The position numbers were made by a program, and so were the translations under genes. DNA of 21,662 nucleotides from an uncultured Bacilli bacterium (lineage in GTDB: Bacteria > Bacillota_I > Bacilli_A > RF39 > UBA660), in assembly GCA_947629395.1 (NCBI GenBank), contig CANRDQ010000024.1, positions 1 through 21,662 on the forward strand, in the 5' to 3' direction. Every line of letters starts with the position of its first letter. Position 1 is the stretch's first letter. The notes beneath the pieces were generated by a model. The model made no database searches and was not told where the DNA came from. It saw only the letters and a list, made by a program, of their open reading frames with translations. Below are positions 1 to 7,237 of the stretch, piece by piece.

Positions 1-10
1 TTTGTCTTGG

Positions 11-44
11 CATAATCTTTTTTGATTATGTTTTTTTCTTTTTT
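11..44 (+). terminator. Intrinsic terminator of an upstream plus-strand gene
   Basis: CATAATC (11-17) and GATTATG (24-30) form a 7-bp stem with a six-T loop, followed by a T-rich run to about 44. The T-run lies on the plus strand, so it ends a transcript entering from the left. A TAA at 13-15, in frame with the window start, may be the stop codon of that gene; too little is left to call a CDS. Confidence 0.7.
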
Positions 45-65
45 AGATTAAACGCACTTTCCTTA

Positions 66-102
66 TAAATAAAAAAGCTATTACTAGCAAGTAGTAATAG
101 CT
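66..102 (-). terminator. Terminator of the YjcZ-like pair
   Basis: A perfect 11-bp inverted repeat (76-86 with 92-102, 5-nt loop) is followed on the minus strand by a T-rich tail. The 5' arm lies inside the last codons of the 84-209 CDS, so the stop codon is part of the hairpin. Confidence 0.85.
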
Positions 103-209
103 CCTCCTAAAATAATTGCAAGTAAGATATATAATACTATAATTATGATATATCCACTTCCTCCATTTCTAGTTGTTGAATTATTATTATTATTATTTTC
201 GCAATTCAT
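84..209 (-). CDS. Tiny YjcZ/SscA-like sporulation-type membrane protein (41 aa)
   Basis: A 41-residue ORF with the layout of YjcZ/SscA-type small sporulation proteins: a short Asn-rich polar N-terminus (six Asn at residues 5-10), a Gly-Gly-Ser-Gly hinge near residue 16, and one hydrophobic helix over about residues 20-38 ending in a cysteine. The start is ATG at 209 with a strong Shine-Dalgarno (AGGAGGT, 7 nt spacing). It follows a second tiny ORF of the same type by 16 bases, and a terminator overlaps its stop codon, so the pair forms one short unit. The function of such proteins is poorly known; some are made late in sporulation in the mother cell. The family call rests on size, composition and the neighbouring paralogue-like ORF. 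Confidence 0.65.
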   Translation of the reverse strand: MNCENNNNNNSTTRNGGSGYIIIIVLYILLAIILGGAITTC

Positions 210-225
210 AAAGACACCTCCTAAC

Positions 226-306
226 CTAGATATAAGCACCTAGTATAATTATTAATAAGATAAATAACACTAAAATAATTGCAGATGATGATACATAATT
301 ACCCAT
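226..306 (-). CDS. Tiny YjcZ-like sporulation-type protein (26 aa)
   Basis: A 26-residue ORF with a short polar start, then an Ala-Ile-Ile-Leu-Val-Leu-Phe-Ile-Leu-Leu-Ile-Ile-Ile core and a Gly-Ala-Tyr end. This closely matches the VLFILLIIVGA-type core I know from YjcZ family sporulation proteins. ATG at 306 has a near-perfect Shine-Dalgarno (AAGGAGGAAAAAGC before ATG). It is the first gene of a two-gene minus-strand unit. A sequence resembling a late mother-cell (SigK) promoter lies 32-60 bases upstream. One membrane helix fills nearly the whole protein. Confidence 0.75.
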   Translation of the reverse strand: MGNYVSSSAIILVLFILLIIILGAYI

Positions 307-337
307 GCTTTTTCCTCCTTTTTTATGGTATTCACAT

Positions 338-366
338 TATTTTATGGCAAAAAGTGCTTTTGTGTG
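338..366 (-). promoter_or_regulatory. Candidate SigK-like promoter for the YjcZ-like genes
   Basis: On the minus strand CATAAAATA (338-346) fits the CATAnnnTA -10 pattern of mother-cell sigma factors. A CAC/ACA block about 15-16 bases upstream fits the short AC -35 of SigK. No good SigA pair is seen here on this strand. The position suits the 26-aa ORF. Inferred from consensus only. Confidence 0.45.
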
Positions 367-395
367 ATTATATATACCCTGATACAACTAAATAT

Positions 396-424
396 TTGCA
401 CTATTAAAAAATTTTTGGTATGAT
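396..424 (+). promoter_or_regulatory. SigA promoter of prsA
   Basis: TTGCAC (396-401), 17-bp spacer, TATGAT (419-424), followed about 17 nt later by the prsA Shine-Dalgarno. Confidence 0.75.
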
Positions 425-451
425 AATTGTGATGTTTTGAAGGAGGAAACA

Positions 452-1465
452 ATGAAGAAAAAATTATTAGGTAGTTTAGCTGTTTTACTTGTTCTAACAA
501 CTCTTACTACTGGATGTGGAACTGTCAAGTTAAAAAATGGAGAAAATGCTGCTGTAACTATTGGAAAAAGTAAAATTTCTTCTGATACTTTTTATAAGAA
601 TTTATATCAAAAATATGGAGTTAGTATTTTAGTTGATTTAATCGATCATCAATTACTAGACCAAAAATATAAAACTGATAAAGATGAAACAGAAGCAATT
701 GAATCACAAATTAGCCAATACAAATCTGGATATGAAGATAAAGAAGAACAATGGAATTATCTAATTAAACAATATTTTGGAGCAGACAGCGAAGATGAAC
801 TTCGTGATATGTTATCTCTAGAATATAAAAGAGGAAAAGCCGTTGAAGATTATCTTAAAGAAAAAGTTAGTGATGGAGAAATCCAAGCTTACTATGATGA
901 AAACATTATAGGAGATATCAAAGCTAAACATATTCTAATTATGGCTAAAACAACTGATGATATGAGTGATGACGAAAAAACAAAAGTAGAAAACGAAGCT
1001 AAAAAGAAAGCTGAAGAAATAATCAGCAAACTAAAAAATGGTGAAGATTTCGCTAAATTAGCAGAAGAAAATTCTGATGATACAGGAAGCGCTAAAGATG
1101 GTGGAGAATTAGGTTACTTCAATACAGATGATAACTATGATGAAAACTTCTTAGATGCTGCTAAAAAATTGGAAGTAGGTAAATTTACTGAAGAACCAGT
1201 TAAATCTCAATATGGATATCACATTATCTTAAAAGAAAAACAAAAAAAGAAACCAGAATTAAAGAAAGTTAAAGATGATGTAATTGAATCTATCGCTGAA
1301 GAAAAATTAACAAATGACGCTTCTTTATTCCAAAAAACTCTAAGAGATTATAGAGAAAGTAAAAAAGTTGTATTCAAAGATTCAGTTTTGAAAAAAGCAT
1401 ATAAAAAATATGTAGAACAACAAATAGAAAACAGTAGTAATAACAGCAGTTCAACAGAACAATAA
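452..1465 (+). CDS. prsA: PrsA-like peptidyl-prolyl isomerase lipoprotein (foldase)
   Basis: An extracytoplasmic foldase anchored to the outer face of the membrane. PrsA proteins help secreted proteins, including penicillin-binding proteins, to fold after export. The 337-residue protein begins with a lipoprotein signal peptide (basic start, hydrophobic core, Thr-Thr-Gly-Cys with lipidated Cys22). A SurA-like helical region follows, then a parvulin (PPIC) domain at about 156-263 containing the AKHIL start, the DGGELGYF segment and a GYHII end. The tail is Lys/Ser/Asn-rich and low complexity. I chose ATG 452 over an in-frame TTG at 437 because AGGAGG (441-446) lies 5 nt before the ATG. It has its own SigA promoter and shares a bidirectional terminator with the converging gene. 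Confidence 0.93.
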   Translation: MKKKLLGSLAVLLVLTTLTTGCGTVKLKNGENAAVTIGKSKISSDTFYKNLYQKYGVSILVDLIDHQLLDQKYKTDKDETEAIESQISQYKSGYEDKEEQWNYLIKQYFGADSEDELRDMLSLEYKRGKAVEDYLKEKVSDGEIQAYYDENIIGDIKAKHILIMAKTTDDMSDDEKTKVENEAKKKAEEIISKLKNGEDFAKLAEENSDDTGSAKDGGELGYFNTDDNYDENFLDAAKKLEVGKFTEEPVKSQYGYHIILKEKQKKKPELKKVKDDVIESIAEEKLTNDASLFQKTLRDYRESKKVVFKDSVLKKAYKKYVEQQIENSSNNSSSTEQ

Positions 1466-1472
1466 AAAAAAC

Positions 1473-1500
1473 AAAAGGTAAATAACATTTACCTTTTTTT
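1473..1500. terminator. Bidirectional terminator between prsA and the membrane protein gene
   Basis: AAAAGGTAAAT (1473-1483), 3-nt loop, ATTTACCTTTT (1487-1497): a perfect 11-bp stem with T-runs on both strands. The stop codon of the minus-strand gene (1489-1491) lies inside the stem. Confidence 0.9.
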
Positions 1501-2913
1501 ATATACAATATTTTTTGCGTCACTTATCACTACATCATAATCTTGTCTTTCTTTTAAGTAATAACTTAATCCTGACTTCTTCTTTAAAAGAAAATAATCA
1601 AATTTATATTTCTCTATGATCTTTTGAAAATTACCTCTTAAATTAGACAAATCATTTGCCTCTTTATAATTATATTTAGAATATAAATCTGCCCTACCAT
1701 CAACAAATACTAAAATATTATTATAAATTAAATAACCACCATAATCATAATAATTATACAATCTTTTAGGTTCATTCTTTTTTAAATAATCTATAATTTC
1801 ATCTGATACCGGTTTTTGTTTTAAATTATTTAAAGTCTTACTATAACCAGTTAAAGATAAACTAATTATTAATACTACTATAATCAAAATATAATTAACA
1901 TCCTTTTCTTTTACTTTATAGGCATCTATATAATTAGGAATTATAAGCGTAGACGCTACATAGAAAAACATCCAAAATCTAATACTCTTTAATCCTAAAA
2001 ATAAAGTAAAAGCTAAAATACCTAAATCAATAAACTTAATCTTCTTTTTACTAAATAACAATACTAATATATTTATCCCAAAAAATATAAAAAATAGCCA
2101 ATGATACATTTCATTTAAATTAGTAGGTCTCCATTCAGTTATAGTCTGTAACATAATTTTATTATTCATATTTTCGTATGGATAAAACAACATTTTTAAA
2201 CCATGAGGATTTAAAGAAACCGCTCCCACACATAAAATAAATATTATTATATATTTCTGAAATTGTTTTTTTGATAACTTTTTACTTTCTACTTTAGAAA
2301 ACTTAAAATTAAACATTCCTACTATGATAAAAATTAAAGTAAGTAAATATGGCATATTAGATGAACCACCATGCAAGTTAGACCAAGCAATAGAAATTAG
2401 TGGTAAAAAATAAATTTTCTTTGAAGACTCATCATTAATCAAACTATATAATAAATATAAAGATATAGCTAAAAATATGAAATCTAAAAGTTGTGGTCTT
2501 GGTGTTACACACGTCATTAAGAAAAATATACTTAATGTAAACCAAAATAAAGTAAATGGTATATTTTCTAAATATTTTTTCTTGTTCACCATAAATAGTG
2601 TTAATAACAATAAAGATATCGAAATAAATATGTATACTATTACATGCCAACTTGAAAATATTTTTTCTAATACACCTAACAACAATTCAAATAACCACTC
2701 ATGAGACATCCAATAAGTATTAAATATTTGCGGTACCCATGAAAAAATATCTTTAGTTAAAATTATTTTATTATCAAGCATATATCTTCCTGCTTGAATA
2801 TGCCAGTAATAATCAGGATCAATAGTTGTCTTTAATAAAACAAAACAAATAAGACTCAACAAAAACAAACAGATAATTATAGTATTTTTATTTTTCTTAA
2901 AAAATGTTTTCAT
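1489..2913 (-). CDS. Polytopic membrane protein resembling GT-C glycosyltransferases
   Basis: A 474-residue protein with about ten hydrophobic segments and a soluble C-terminus of roughly 100 residues. Two features recall GT-C (PMT/oligosaccharyltransferase-like) enzymes. The first extracytoplasmic loop after helix 1 carries Asp32/Asp34 with Trp37-His38, then His71-Glu72-Trp73-Leu74. The C-terminal domain has a GGYLIYNN-type segment followed by VDGRADLY (Asp405), a pattern I recall from uncharacterised families with the same architecture. GT-C enzymes usually transfer sugars from polyprenyl-phosphate donors outside the cytoplasm; donor and acceptor here are unknown. ATG 2913 has an AAAGGAT Shine-Dalgarno and overlaps the end of recX by 17 bp, so it is probably co-transcribed. 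No gene symbol is justified. Confidence 0.7.
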   Translation of the reverse strand: MKTFFKKNKNTIIICLFLLSLICFVLLKTTIDPDYYWHIQAGRYMLDNKIILTKDIFSWVPQIFNTYWMSHEWLFELLLGVLEKIFSSWHVIVYIFISISLLLLTLFMVNKKKYLENIPFTLFWFTLSIFFLMTCVTPRPQLLDFIFLAISLYLLYSLINDESSKKIYFLPLISIAWSNLHGGSSNMPYLLTLIFIIVGMFNFKFSKVESKKLSKKQFQKYIIIFILCVGAVSLNPHGLKMLFYPYENMNNKIMLQTITEWRPTNLNEMYHWLFFIFFGINILVLLFSKKKIKFIDLGILAFTLFLGLKSIRFWMFFYVASTLIIPNYIDAYKVKEKDVNYILIIVVLIISLSLTGYSKTLNNLKQKPVSDEIIDYLKKNEPKRLYNYYDYGGYLIYNNILVFVDGRADLYSKYNYKEANDLSNLRGNFQKIIEKYKFDYFLLKKKSGLSYYLKERQDYDVVISDAKNIVYKKR

Positions 2914-3646
2914 AATTTAATCCTTTTTGATACATTTTTTGTTTTATTTTTATCTCTAACTCTTTACCAGAATATTTACGACTTAATCTTTTATAGAGTT
3001 TATCATATTCTCTTTGAATAAGTTCTTTACTATCTTCTATTTGATGTTTAGAAAGTTCTTCCATAATCATAGAACGATTAAAACCTTCATTAATTAAGTC
3101 AATCATTATTTTTTGTTTTAATATTTTTCCACTTTTAGTATGATTACTAGCTATTTTTTTACTAACTAACTTTTCTACCTTTTCTTTTTGAATATCTATA
3201 GTATATTCTTCCATAACTTCATCTATAAAATTATCTATAACTCCCTTTTTCTTTAATTCTTGTCTAATTTTTTTAGGGCCACTATTACTAGTTAATAACT
3301 TTAAATTTAAATAACTTTTACTATAAGACAAATCATTTAAATATCCCTGTTTTTGTAAAAGTTCAATAGCTTTGTCCACAGCTTCTTGTGGATATTCTTT
3401 TTTTAATAAATAATTTTTCACTTCTAATATAGTTCTTGCCTTAAATTTTAAAAACTTTAATGCTACATAATAAACATCACATTCTTGATTGTACTTTTCA
3501 ATTTCGTACATCATTTTTACATCAAAAGGTTTAAGTAATAACTCATACTTTAAAATAACTTCTTCATATAAGTTCAATGTTTTTCCATTTTCAAACTCTA
3601 CTTCATACAATCCATTTTTTTTCTTCTTATATTTATTTATTTTCAT
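2897..3646 (-). CDS. recX: RecX, modulator of RecA
   Basis: RecX binds RecA filaments and limits or tunes their growth. The 249-residue protein has the family's repeated three-helix modules: a central segment with YYVALKFLKFKART, EVKNYLLKKEYP and a QKGYLND-like QKQGYLND turn, then a GPKKIRQELKKKGV helix pair, and a third module near the C-terminus. Length is close to the roughly 264 residues of Bacillus RecX. I chose ATG 3646 rather than the in-frame GTG at 3655 because the GTG is part of the Shine-Dalgarno AAAGGTGAT. recA itself is about 11 kb away. The downstream membrane protein gene overlaps recX by 17 bp. A palindrome over the predicted transcription start suggests control unrelated to LexA. 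Confidence 0.9.
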   Translation of the reverse strand: MKINKYKKKKNGLYEVEFENGKTLNLYEEVILKYELLLKPFDVKMMYEIEKYNQECDVYYVALKFLKFKARTILEVKNYLLKKEYPQEAVDKAIELLQKQGYLNDLSYSKSYLNLKLLTSNSGPKKIRQELKKKGVIDNFIDEVMEEYTIDIQKEKVEKLVSKKIASNHTKSGKILKQKIMIDLINEGFNRSMIMEELSKHQIEDSKELIQREYDKLYKRLSRKYSGKELEIKIKQKMYQKGLNYENIF

Positions 3647-3665
3647 GTTTATCACCTTTCTATAT

Positions 3666-3686
3666 TTTTAGTACCGCTTACTAAAA
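3666..3686 (-). promoter_or_regulatory. 21-bp palindromic operator over the recX start, FapR-box-like
   Basis: TTTTAGTA (3666-3673), CCGCT, TACTAAAA (3679-3686) is a perfect 8-bp inverted repeat with a 5-bp spacer. It touches the -10 of the recX promoter and covers the predicted start site, a typical repressor position. The inner TTAGTACC...TACTAA resembles FapR operators as I remember them. Which protein binds is not known. Confidence 0.55.
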
Positions 3687-3694
3687 TTATATCA
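3686..3694 (-). promoter_or_regulatory. Extended -10 SigA promoter of recX
   Basis: TGATATAAT read on the minus strand (TG-n-TATAAT). The -35 is poor (TAGAGT at 17 bp), consistent with an extended -10 promoter. The predicted start is near 3679, about 33 nt before the recX ATG. Confidence 0.6.
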
Positions 3695-3725
3695 TTTTTA
3701 ACTTTCTAACTCTAGTAGTTTAAAT

Positions 3726-3755
3726 CATAAAAAAAGAAAGGATTACCCTTTCTTT
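3726..3755 (-). terminator. Terminator of rpoZ
   Basis: AAAGAAAGG (3733-3741) and CCTTTCTTT (3747-3755) form a perfect 9-bp stem with a 5-nt loop and a minus-strand T-tail. The rpoZ stop codon (3743-3745) is in the loop. Confidence 0.88.
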
Positions 3756-3943
3756 ACCTTAAGAAGTCCCTCTGCAACTTCTTCTAAGGCTCTACCAATC
3801 TCCTTTGAACATTTATAATTGTTCTCTGGCATTTGTAGATGTTCAGTTCTCGATATCTCCTTACTGCGTCTAGCCGCTATGTGAACTAATTCATATTTTG
3901 AATCAACCACATTTAATAATTTATCAATTGATGGATAAATCAT
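3743..3943 (-). CDS. rpoZ: RNA polymerase omega subunit
   Basis: Omega helps assemble RNA polymerase by clamping the beta' subunit. The 66-residue protein shows the omega signatures: YPSIDKLL at the start, DSKYELVHIAARRSKEI, and KEIGRALEEVAEGLL at the end. The ORF opens with GTG at 3952, but the Shine-Dalgarno GGGAG is almost on top of that codon and about 10 nt from the ATG at 3943, so I use the ATG. It is a single-gene unit with its own SigA promoter and terminator; in Bacillus rpoZ follows gmk, which is absent here. Confidence 0.92.
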   Translation of the reverse strand: MIYPSIDKLLNVVDSKYELVHIAARRSKEISRTEHLQMPENNYKCSKEIGRALEEVAEGLLKVKKG

Positions 3944-3965
3944 TTGTATCACACTCCCTAGTTTA

Positions 3966-3994
3966 AATATAAACTACACTTTACAAATATGCAA
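3966..3994 (-). promoter_or_regulatory. SigA promoter of rpoZ
   Basis: Minus-strand TTGCAT (3989-3994), 17-bp spacer, TATATT (3966-3971). A 19-bp element shared with the recA-rny gap begins 2 bp upstream of the -35. Confidence 0.75.
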
Positions 3995-3996
3995 GG

Positions 3997-4015
3997 AATA
4001 TGACAAAATTTGACA
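3997..4015. repeat. 19-bp element, copy 1 (other copy 14578-14596)
   Basis: AATATGACAAAATTTGACA here and AATATGACAAATTTCGACA at 14578 match at 17 of 19 positions. This copy sits directly upstream of the rpoZ -35. Read on the minus strand it holds two TGTCA-type half-sites; the second copy contains an exact Spo0A-box match. Confidence 0.55.
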
Positions 4016-4045
4016 TTTATTTTTTACATTTTAATTTTACAAAAA

Positions 4046-4053
4046 TTGTCGAA
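4046..4053 (+). promoter_or_regulatory. Spo0A-box-like site upstream of rpoZ
   Basis: TTGTCGAA contains the full TGTCGAA core of the 0A box. The flanking bases differ from TTTGTCGAAA at two of ten positions. It lies in the 141-bp gap between the ArsC-like gene and rpoZ, about 50 bp upstream of the rpoZ -35. Confidence 0.4.
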
Positions 4054-4084
4054 TGATTTACACGTCAAAAAATGTAGAATAAAC

Positions 4085-4435
4085 TCACTTAAAATAATTT
4101 AACCATTCCTTTTCTTTAAATCCTATCAATATCTTATCCTCATTTACACATAATGGTCTTTTTATAAGCATTCCATCACTAGAAAGTAATTTTATCTTTT
4201 CAGTATCAGACATACTATCTAACTTCTCTTTTAAATTTAATTCTCTATATTTCATACCACTAGTATTAAAAAGCTTTTTAATAGGAATATTAAACTTTTC
4301 TACCCATGAACTAATCTCTTCATAAGTAGGAGTATCTTCTTTAATTGCTCTATCAACATATTTAATACCCTTATCATCTAAAAACTTTTTAGCTTTCTTA
4401 CAAGTAGAACACTTTGCATACTCAATAAATTGCAT
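4085..4435 (-). CDS. ArsC/Spx-fold thioredoxin-like protein
   Basis: A 116-residue member of the ArsC/YffB/Spx superfamily. It begins with a thioredoxin-like strand and Cys9-Ser-Thr-Cys12 followed by KKAKKFLDDKGI. The family's LFNTSGMKYREL segment, the KLDSMSDTEK helix and SSDGMLIKRPL loop follow. The CxxC pair fits redox-active members; the sequence does not show whether it reduces arsenate, acts as a glutaredoxin-linked enzyme, or regulates RNA polymerase as Spx does. Length and the KRP loop suit YffB-type enzymes better than Spx. I chose ATG 4435 (Shine-Dalgarno AAGGTGAT) over the upstream TTG at 4450. It has an extended -10 promoter just after the terminator of the preceding gene; no terminator is visible after it. 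Confidence 0.85.
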   Translation of the reverse strand: MQFIEYAKCSTCKKAKKFLDDKGIKYVDRAIKEDTPTYEEISSWVEKFNIPIKKLFNTSGMKYRELNLKEKLDSMSDTEKIKLLSSDGMLIKRPLCVNEDKILIGFKEKEWLNYFK

Positions 4436-4454
4436 TATATCACCTTCCAACTTT

Positions 4455-4463
4455 ATTATAACA
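4455..4463 (-). promoter_or_regulatory. Extended -10 promoter of the ArsC-like gene
   Basis: TGTTATAAT on the minus strand (TG-n-TATAAT). The -35 at 17 bp is weak (TTTCTA). The promoter overlaps the T-tail of the upstream terminator, and the predicted start leaves a leader of only about 13 nt. Confidence 0.55.
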
Positions 4464-4505
4464 AAAAAAGAATACTTTAGAAAATAATTATCTATAAAGT
4501 ACTCT
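4462..4505 (-). terminator. Terminator of the ferritin-like gene
   Basis: AGAATACTTTA (4469-4479) pairs with TAAAGTACTCT (4495-4505) over 11 bp with one G-U pair. The 15-nt loop holds the stop codon (4488-4490). Seven Ts follow on the minus strand. Confidence 0.8.
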
Positions 4506-4997
4506 ATTAAGTAACATATTAAAACATTTTATATGAACTTCTTCGTCTTCTATTATTCTATAAAGTAAGGCTTTTATATATTTATCATTAATCAAACTAA
4601 TATGATATCTATACTTTCTAATAGCTTCTTCTTCAATCTTAATATCACTTTTAAGCATTTCTACTATATCCGTAGTATAATCAACATAACTACTATTCCA
4701 ATAAACCAAATTATCAGTATTCTTATCTATAAATCTAAATTCTGGATTTACTCCCAACAACTTAATGGTCTCACCTAACAGTTCTAAATGTTTCATTTCA
4801 ACCATCGCAATCTGTGAAAGTGTTCTAGAAAATACTGGATCAGCTTTAAACTTATCAAATTTCTGATAAATATATTGATGGATGGCAGTATCTTCTCCTA
4901 CATTAGATGCATAATCATCAAGTAATAATTTTGCATATTCTATATTCTTACTTTCAACTCTCACTTCTGGATATGGCTTATTAATTCTACATTCCAA
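4488..4997 (-). CDS. Ferritin-like di-metal protein
   Basis: A predicted four-helix bundle of 169 residues with a di-metal ligand set of the ferritin/rubrerythrin/Mn-catalase type: Glu35 in GEDTAI, Glu67-x-x-His70 in EMKHLELLG, Glu123/Glu124 in KIEEEAIRKY, and Glu152-x-x-His155 in EDEEVHI. Such proteins bind iron or manganese and act in oxidative stress or metal handling; which one cannot be told here. A relation to spore CotJC-type Mn-catalase-like proteins is possible, since a CotD-like gene lies next upstream. The ORF opens at GTG 5006, but that GTG is part of the AGGTGAT Shine-Dalgarno, so TTG 4997 is the better start. It has its own promoter and terminator. Confidence 0.75.
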   Translation of the reverse strand: MECRINKPYPEVRVESKNIEYAKLLLDDYASNVGEDTAIHQYIYQKFDKFKADPVFSRTLSQIAMVEMKHLELLGETIKLLGVNPEFRFIDKNTDNLVYWNSSYVDYTTDIVEMLKSDIKIEEEAIRKYRYHISLINDKYIKALLYRIIEDEEVHIKCFNMLLNRVLYR

Positions 4998-5013
4998 TAT
5001 AATCACCTAATTA

Positions 5014-5042
5014 ATTATATTATCGATACTAAATAATATGAA
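5014..5042 (-). promoter_or_regulatory. SigA promoter of the ferritin-like gene
   Basis: Minus-strand TTCATA (5037-5042), 17-bp spacer, TATAAT (5014-5019). Confidence 0.6.
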
Positions 5043-5065
5043 CTTTATCATTTTTAGTTTATTTC

Positions 5066-5096
5066 AAAAGAAAAAGACTTATAAAAGCCTTTTCTT
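5066..5096 (-). terminator. Terminator of the CotD-like gene
   Basis: AAGCCTTTTCTT (5085-5096) pairs with 5068-5080 in a 12-bp stem with one bulge and a G-U pair, 4-nt loop, then a short T-rich tail. It starts 6 nt after the stop codon. Confidence 0.7.
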
Positions 5097-5102
5097 ATAA
5101 TT

Positions 5103-5456
5103 TTATCTAAAATTACAGCATGAACCACATTGCATATTGCTTACTACATTTTCTTCACAACAAGAATATTCTGGTCTATAAGTATGTTTATAAATATGAT
5201 GATTAATTACTCTTGTTCTGATTGGGCAAACATGTGGTACTTCATGCATGATTGTCTTATGAACTTGACGTTCTTGCATAGGCTCAACTATTGGATTATT
5301 CATGCATCCACCTTGCATCATAGGTTCCATCATTGGAGCACTATTAACGTTCATATTCACCTCTTGTTCTACTGTATTATTATTACCATAGATACTACTT
5401 GTCATATCATTATCTATAGTATTAGCCATTAAATTATTTGGCATTTGATCAAACAT
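5103..5456 (-). CDS. CotD-like spore coat protein
   Basis: A 117-residue protein with no signal peptide or membrane helix. The first 65 residues are rich in Asn, Met, Gln and Pro. The C-terminal half carries the CotD-type pattern: VHKTIMHEVPHVCP, TRVINHHIYKHTYRPEYS, then a cysteine-rich end (CCEEN and CGSCC). CotD-family proteins are part of the inner spore coat; the cysteines and histidines could serve cross-linking or metal binding. This gene is the strongest coding evidence that the organism makes endospores. ATG 5456 has an AGGAGG Shine-Dalgarno. No terminator separates it from pyrG 65 bp upstream. The upstream region holds a 7-bp inverted repeat and only a poor late-sporulation promoter match (GAATAAAATA as a -10). 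Confidence 0.8.
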   Translation of the reverse strand: MFDQMPNNLMANTIDNDMTSSIYGNNNTVEQEVNMNVNSAPMMEPMMQGGCMNNPIVEPMQERQVHKTIMHEVPHVCPIRTRVINHHIYKHTYRPEYSCCEENVVSNMQCGSCCNFR

Positions 5457-5468
5457 ATATATTCCTCC

Positions 5469-5495
5469 TATCTAGATTATTTTATTCACTAGATA
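5469..5495. repeat. Inverted repeat upstream of the CotD-like gene
   Basis: TATCTAG (5469-5475) and CTAGATA (5489-5495) are perfect 7-bp arms around a 13-bp AT-rich spacer, between the pyrG stop and the cotD-like Shine-Dalgarno. The spacer includes the weak -10 candidate, so an operator role is possible. The arms lack a T-tail suitable for termination. Confidence 0.45.
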
Positions 5496-5521
5496 AGCAT
5501 TGTGCATATATGTTTTGCCTA

Positions 5522-7138
<1,617 letters not shown>

Positions 7139-7153
7139 TTAACAAATAAACAA

Positions 7154-7193
7154 CAAAAAAACCGATTCGAGAGGACTACCTCCAGAATCGGTT
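7154..7193 (-). terminator. Leader terminator (candidate attenuator) of pyrG
   Basis: GAATCGGTT (7185-7193) pairs perfectly with AACCGATTC (7160-7168); an inner GAGG/CCTC stem closes a TAGT loop. A run of seven Us follows. It starts about 4 nt after the predicted start of the 7204-7231 promoter and ends 31 nt before the pyrG ATG. No promoter is visible between it and pyrG. Confidence 0.85.
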
Positions 7194-7203
7194 GCTCTAT
7201 TCC

Positions 7204-7231
7204 ATTATACCATAAAATTTTATAATGTCAC
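7204..7231 (-). promoter_or_regulatory. Promoter of the pyrG leader
   Basis: Minus-strand GTGACA (7226-7231), 16-bp spacer ending in TGG, TATAAT (7204-7209), i.e. an extended -10. Predicted start about 7197-7198. Confidence 0.7.
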
Positions 7232-7237
7232 TAAAAA

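Noticed and set aside
176..198. Six AAT codons in a row as a possible phase-variable repeat
   Set aside because: A trinucleotide repeat changes length in frame, so it cannot switch the gene on and off; it fits the Asn-rich start of this protein type.
5130..5432. Plus-strand 100-codon ORF opposite the CotD-like gene
   Set aside because: It mirrors the CotD-like frame, has no ribosome site, and its composition follows the opposite strand.
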